Assembly: GCA_023416875.1 (NCBI GenBank) | Contig: JAEZGT010000018.1 | Coordinates: 1-7,708 of the forward strand | Direction: 5' to 3' | DNA from: Pseudomonadota bacterium | Lineage (GTDB): Bacteria; Pseudomonadota; Gammaproteobacteria; Pseudomonadales; Cellvibrionaceae | Length of the DNA stretch: 7,708 nt | Shown here: positions 5,430 to 7,708 of the stretch, one piece after another | How the letters are laid out: each line of letters opens with the position of its first letter | Position numbering within the stretch: the first letter of the stretch is position 1 | Program-made: the position numbers and the translations under genes | Notes under the pieces: model-generated | Databases searched by the model: none | What the model was told of the DNA's origin: nothing | The model's input: only the letters and a program-made list of their open reading frames with translations

Positions 5430-7708
5430 TTAACCCGTGTTTCTCATGCCGGCGGCAATTCCCGCCATGGTCACTTTGAGGGCCCGCTCCAGATCAGAGC
5501 TGATGCTGCCGGCCTTGCGCTCCCGCTTAATCAGTTCCGCCTGGAGAAAGTTGAGCGGATCGATATAGGGCCTGCGCACCTCAATGGTGCTCTGTAGCGT
5601 TGGATCACTGTCGAGAAGTTTCTCCTGCCCTTTTAATTCATTTAGCAGGTTCTCAAGTTCTTTGAGATCAGCGCGCAGCTGGTGGCCGAGATCATGCAAC
5701 TCTGCTGGTACCAATTGCTTTTCGTAGTACTGACATATTTCGATATCCGCCTTGCCGAGCACCATCTCGATCAGATCCACAAAGGCAGAAAAGAAGGGCC
5801 ACTCCGCCATCATAATCGTCAATGTCGCTGGATCTTCCTTCTGGGCGTATTCCAGAGCCTGGCGAACACCGAGCCACGCGGGCAGGTTGAGGCGCACCTG
5901 CGTCCAGGCGAATACCCAGGGAATGGCGCGTAAGCTCTCTACGCCGCCGCTGGCTTTGCGTTTGGCGGGGCGGCTGCCGAGAGCCAATTTGTTCAGCTCC
6001 TGCTCTGGTGTGAGGCTGCGGAAATAGGGCACGAACTGGGGATGACCGCGGACGATGCTGCGATAGCCCTCCAGACTTGCTTTCGCCATGCGCTCGATCA
6101 GGTCGCGCCACTCAGGATTGGGAGCGCCGTGAGGCGACAAAGTCGCACGCAGGGTTGCCACCACGTAAGTGGATAGGCTTTTGAACGCGATTTTGGGCAG
6201 ACCGAATTTGTAGCGGATCATCTCACCCTGTTCAGTCACGCGGATTTTGCCGCGCACAGAACCGGGTGGTTGCGACGCCATGGCTTTTTCCAGAGGGCCG
6301 CCGCCGCGGCCCACAGTACCGCCGCGGCCGTGGAACAGCATCAAATCGACGTCATGTTTTTCCGCCAGACTGACCAACTGCTCCTGAGCCTTATATTGCG
6401 CCCAAGTGGCGGCGAACTTGCCGGCGTCTTTGGCAGAGTCGGAATAGCCGATCATCACGATGTCGTGGCCGTCGGTGTAGGTGCGGTACCACGGCAGTTG
6501 CCACAGGCGCTCCATTACGTGGGGCGCTCGGTCAAGGTCATCGAGAGTCTCGAACAAGGGCACCACCGGCATATTCCAGGTCATCCCGCACTCTTTCAGC
6601 AGCAGAGCCACCGCAAGCACATCAGACGGCTGCTGAGCCATAGAAATGATGTAGTGGGACAACGTCTCACGCGGCTCGCTGGCGATAATGCGGCAGGTCT
6701 CCAGCACCTCCTGGGAATCGGGGCTGACAGGCCATTTGGCCGGCAGCAGCGGGCGTTTGCTGCTGAGTTGCTCCAGCAGAAATTGTTGGCGTTTATCTTC
6801 ATTCCATTCGCGGTAGGAGCCCATGTCCAAATACTGGGTCAATTCGTCGATCACCTGAATGTGGCGCTCGCCATCCTGGCGAATGTCTAGTGGCACCAGA
6901 TTAATGCCGAAGCAGTAGATTCGGCGGATGGTGTCGATCAACGGACCATTAGCGACAAAATCCAGCCCCATATCCTTTAATGACCGGTAACAGAGCAGCA
7001 GTGGCTCGAGCAAATCCTCGCGGCAGGTAATGATGGAGGCAGGTTCCGGCGTGTTTTTGCCGGCCAGACGATCCTCCGTCCAGTCGAGAGTTTGCTGAAT
7101 TCGCCGACGCAAGCTGTGCAGAATGTCGCGGTAAGGTGTGCGGCTGGGCCCTGGTAATTGGCTGATCAGTTCGGAGCTGGCCGCCTGCATACTGAGATCG
7201 CCGCCCAGGCTGTGAATGTCGCGCAAATAGAGTTCTGCCGCCATCCAGCGCCCCAACAGGATTACTTCGCGGGTAACAGCGTGGGTGACATTCGGGTTGC
7301 CGTCCCGGTCGCCGCCCATCCAGGAAAAGAGACGGAAGGGCTGGAAATCCATAGGCAGACGTTTGCCCAAGCGCTTGCGCGAGAGGCGGTCCAGGTGGCG
7401 GATGAAGTCGGGGACGGCTTGCCAAAGACTGTTTTCGATGACCGCAAACCCCCAGCGCGCTTCGTCTATGGCTGTGGGTCTTTCGTCGCGAATCTCGTTC
7501 GTGCTCCAGATCTCTTCAATCAGGCGGTGCAGGCGGCCGCGCTGTCGATCTGTCTCGTAGGAGAGAAGATCTTTGCTGCGTCTTTCGGAGAGTTTGCTGG
7601 CGATTAAATCGTATTTGCGGATCAGGGTACGGCGGGTGACTTCGGTGGGGTGGGCGGTGAGCACCAGCTCGATGTTCAACGCACGTACCACATCATAAAG
7701 GGCATCTT
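5430..7708 (-). CDS. ppc: Phosphoenolpyruvate carboxylase (5' end outside window)
   Basis: PEP carboxylase adds bicarbonate to phosphoenolpyruvate to give oxaloacetate and phosphate, refilling the TCA cycle; it is a cytoplasmic tetramer. The frame is open to the window edge (visible start DALYDVVRALN), so the GTG at 7691 is not a start; about 120 N-terminal residues are missing compared with E. coli (883). Visible motifs, in order, are LTAHPTE with the catalytic His (E. coli H138, here near 7652); SWMGGDRDGNPNV; SKRPLLP; GYSDSAKDAG (about 6420-6450); FHGRGGTVGRGG with the active-site arginine loop (6300-6335); VTEQGEMIR; GSRPAKR and RAIPWVFAWTQ. The C-terminus MRNTG contains the Asn that, with Lys and Arg residues, forms the aspartate-inhibition site in E. 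coli. No frameshift or missing key residue is seen. A hairpin terminator follows eight bases after the stop. Confidence 0.97.
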   Translation of the reverse strand, partial: DALYDVVRALNIELVLTAHPTEVTRRTLIRKYDLIASKLSERRSKDLLSYETDRQRGRLHRLIEEIWSTNEIRDERPTAIDEARWGFAVIENSLWQAVPDFIRHLDRLSRKRLGKRLPMDFQPFRLFSWMGGDRDGNPNVTHAVTREVILLGRWMAAELYLRDIHSLGGDLSMQAASSELISQLPGPSRTPYRDILHSLRRRIQQTLDWTEDRLAGKNTPEPASIITCREDLLEPLLLCYRSLKDMGLDFVANGPLIDTIRRIYCFGINLVPLDIRQDGERHIQVIDELTQYLDMGSYREWNEDKRQQFLLEQLSSKRPLLPAKWPVSPDSQEVLETCRIIASEPRETLSHYIISMAQQPSDVLAVALLLKECGMTWNMPVVPLFETLDDLDRAPHVMERLWQLPWYRTYTDGHDIVMIGYSDSAKDAGKFAATWAQYKAQEQLVSLAEKHDVDLMLFHGRGGTVGRGGGPLEKAMASQPPGSVRGKIRVTEQGEMIRYKFGLPKIAFKSLSTYVVATLRATLSPHGAPNPEWRDLIERMAKASLEGYRSIVRGHPQFVPYFRSLTPEQELNKLALGSRPAKRKASGGVESLRAIPWVFAWTQVRLNLPAWLGVRQALEYAQKEDPATLTIMMAEWPFFSAFVDLIEMVLGKADIEICQYYEKQLVPAELHDLGHQLRADLKELENLLNELKGQEKLLDSDPTLQSTIEVRRPYIDPLNFLQAELIKRERKAGSISSDLERALKVTMAGIAAGMRNTG

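Noticed and set aside
6270..6890. A 206-codon plus-strand open frame inside ppc
   Set aside because: Antisense to conserved PEP carboxylase motifs, including the arginine loop; His/Gln-rich translation typical of a shadow frame.
7689..7691. GTG as a start codon for a short PEP carboxylase
   Set aside because: The frame is open to the window edge, with the conserved pre-LTAHPTE region continuing upstream. The gene is simply cut by the window.

Overview
The window looks like a chromosomal core region of a gammaproteobacterium. The evidence is the rpsO-pnp gene pair, a PNPase and a PEP carboxylase that both read very close to the E. coli proteins, and simple GC-rich hairpin terminators. The lineage within the class cannot be fixed from sequence alone; a free-living marine or soil group such as the Cellvibrionales is my guess, with low confidence. 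I see no insertion sequences, CRISPR arrays, tRNAs, rRNAs or phage genes.

Layout. The plus strand starts with the last 20 codons of rpsO (ribosomal protein S15), then an intercistronic hairpin, then complete pnp (polynucleotide phosphorylase, 134-2275) with its own terminator. A MipA/OmpV-family outer-membrane protein gene follows (2343-3161). The minus strand holds the rest. Reading in its direction of transcription: ppc (PEP carboxylase, 5' part outside the window, stop at 5430) and its terminator; a gap of about 0.4 kb; a bactofilin gene (preferred 4975-4457, possible longer form from 5149); a hairpin; and a 418-residue protein (4418-3162). That last protein is built of two tandem, divergent, methyltransferase-like halves. 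The mipA-like gene and the duplicated gene converge with no base between their stop codons.

How the parts relate. rpsO-pnp is the usual translation/RNA-decay pair, and ppc is anaplerotic central metabolism; both are ordinary. The less familiar part is the probable two-gene unit of a bactofilin (cytoskeletal polymer) and the duplicated Rossmann-like protein. Both halves of the latter keep a VLDLG strand and a WD-x-x-N-[YF]-L motif, but have lost the glycines expected in a SAM-binding loop. This pair is the best candidate here for something undescribed. The link between the two proteins is inferred only from gene order.
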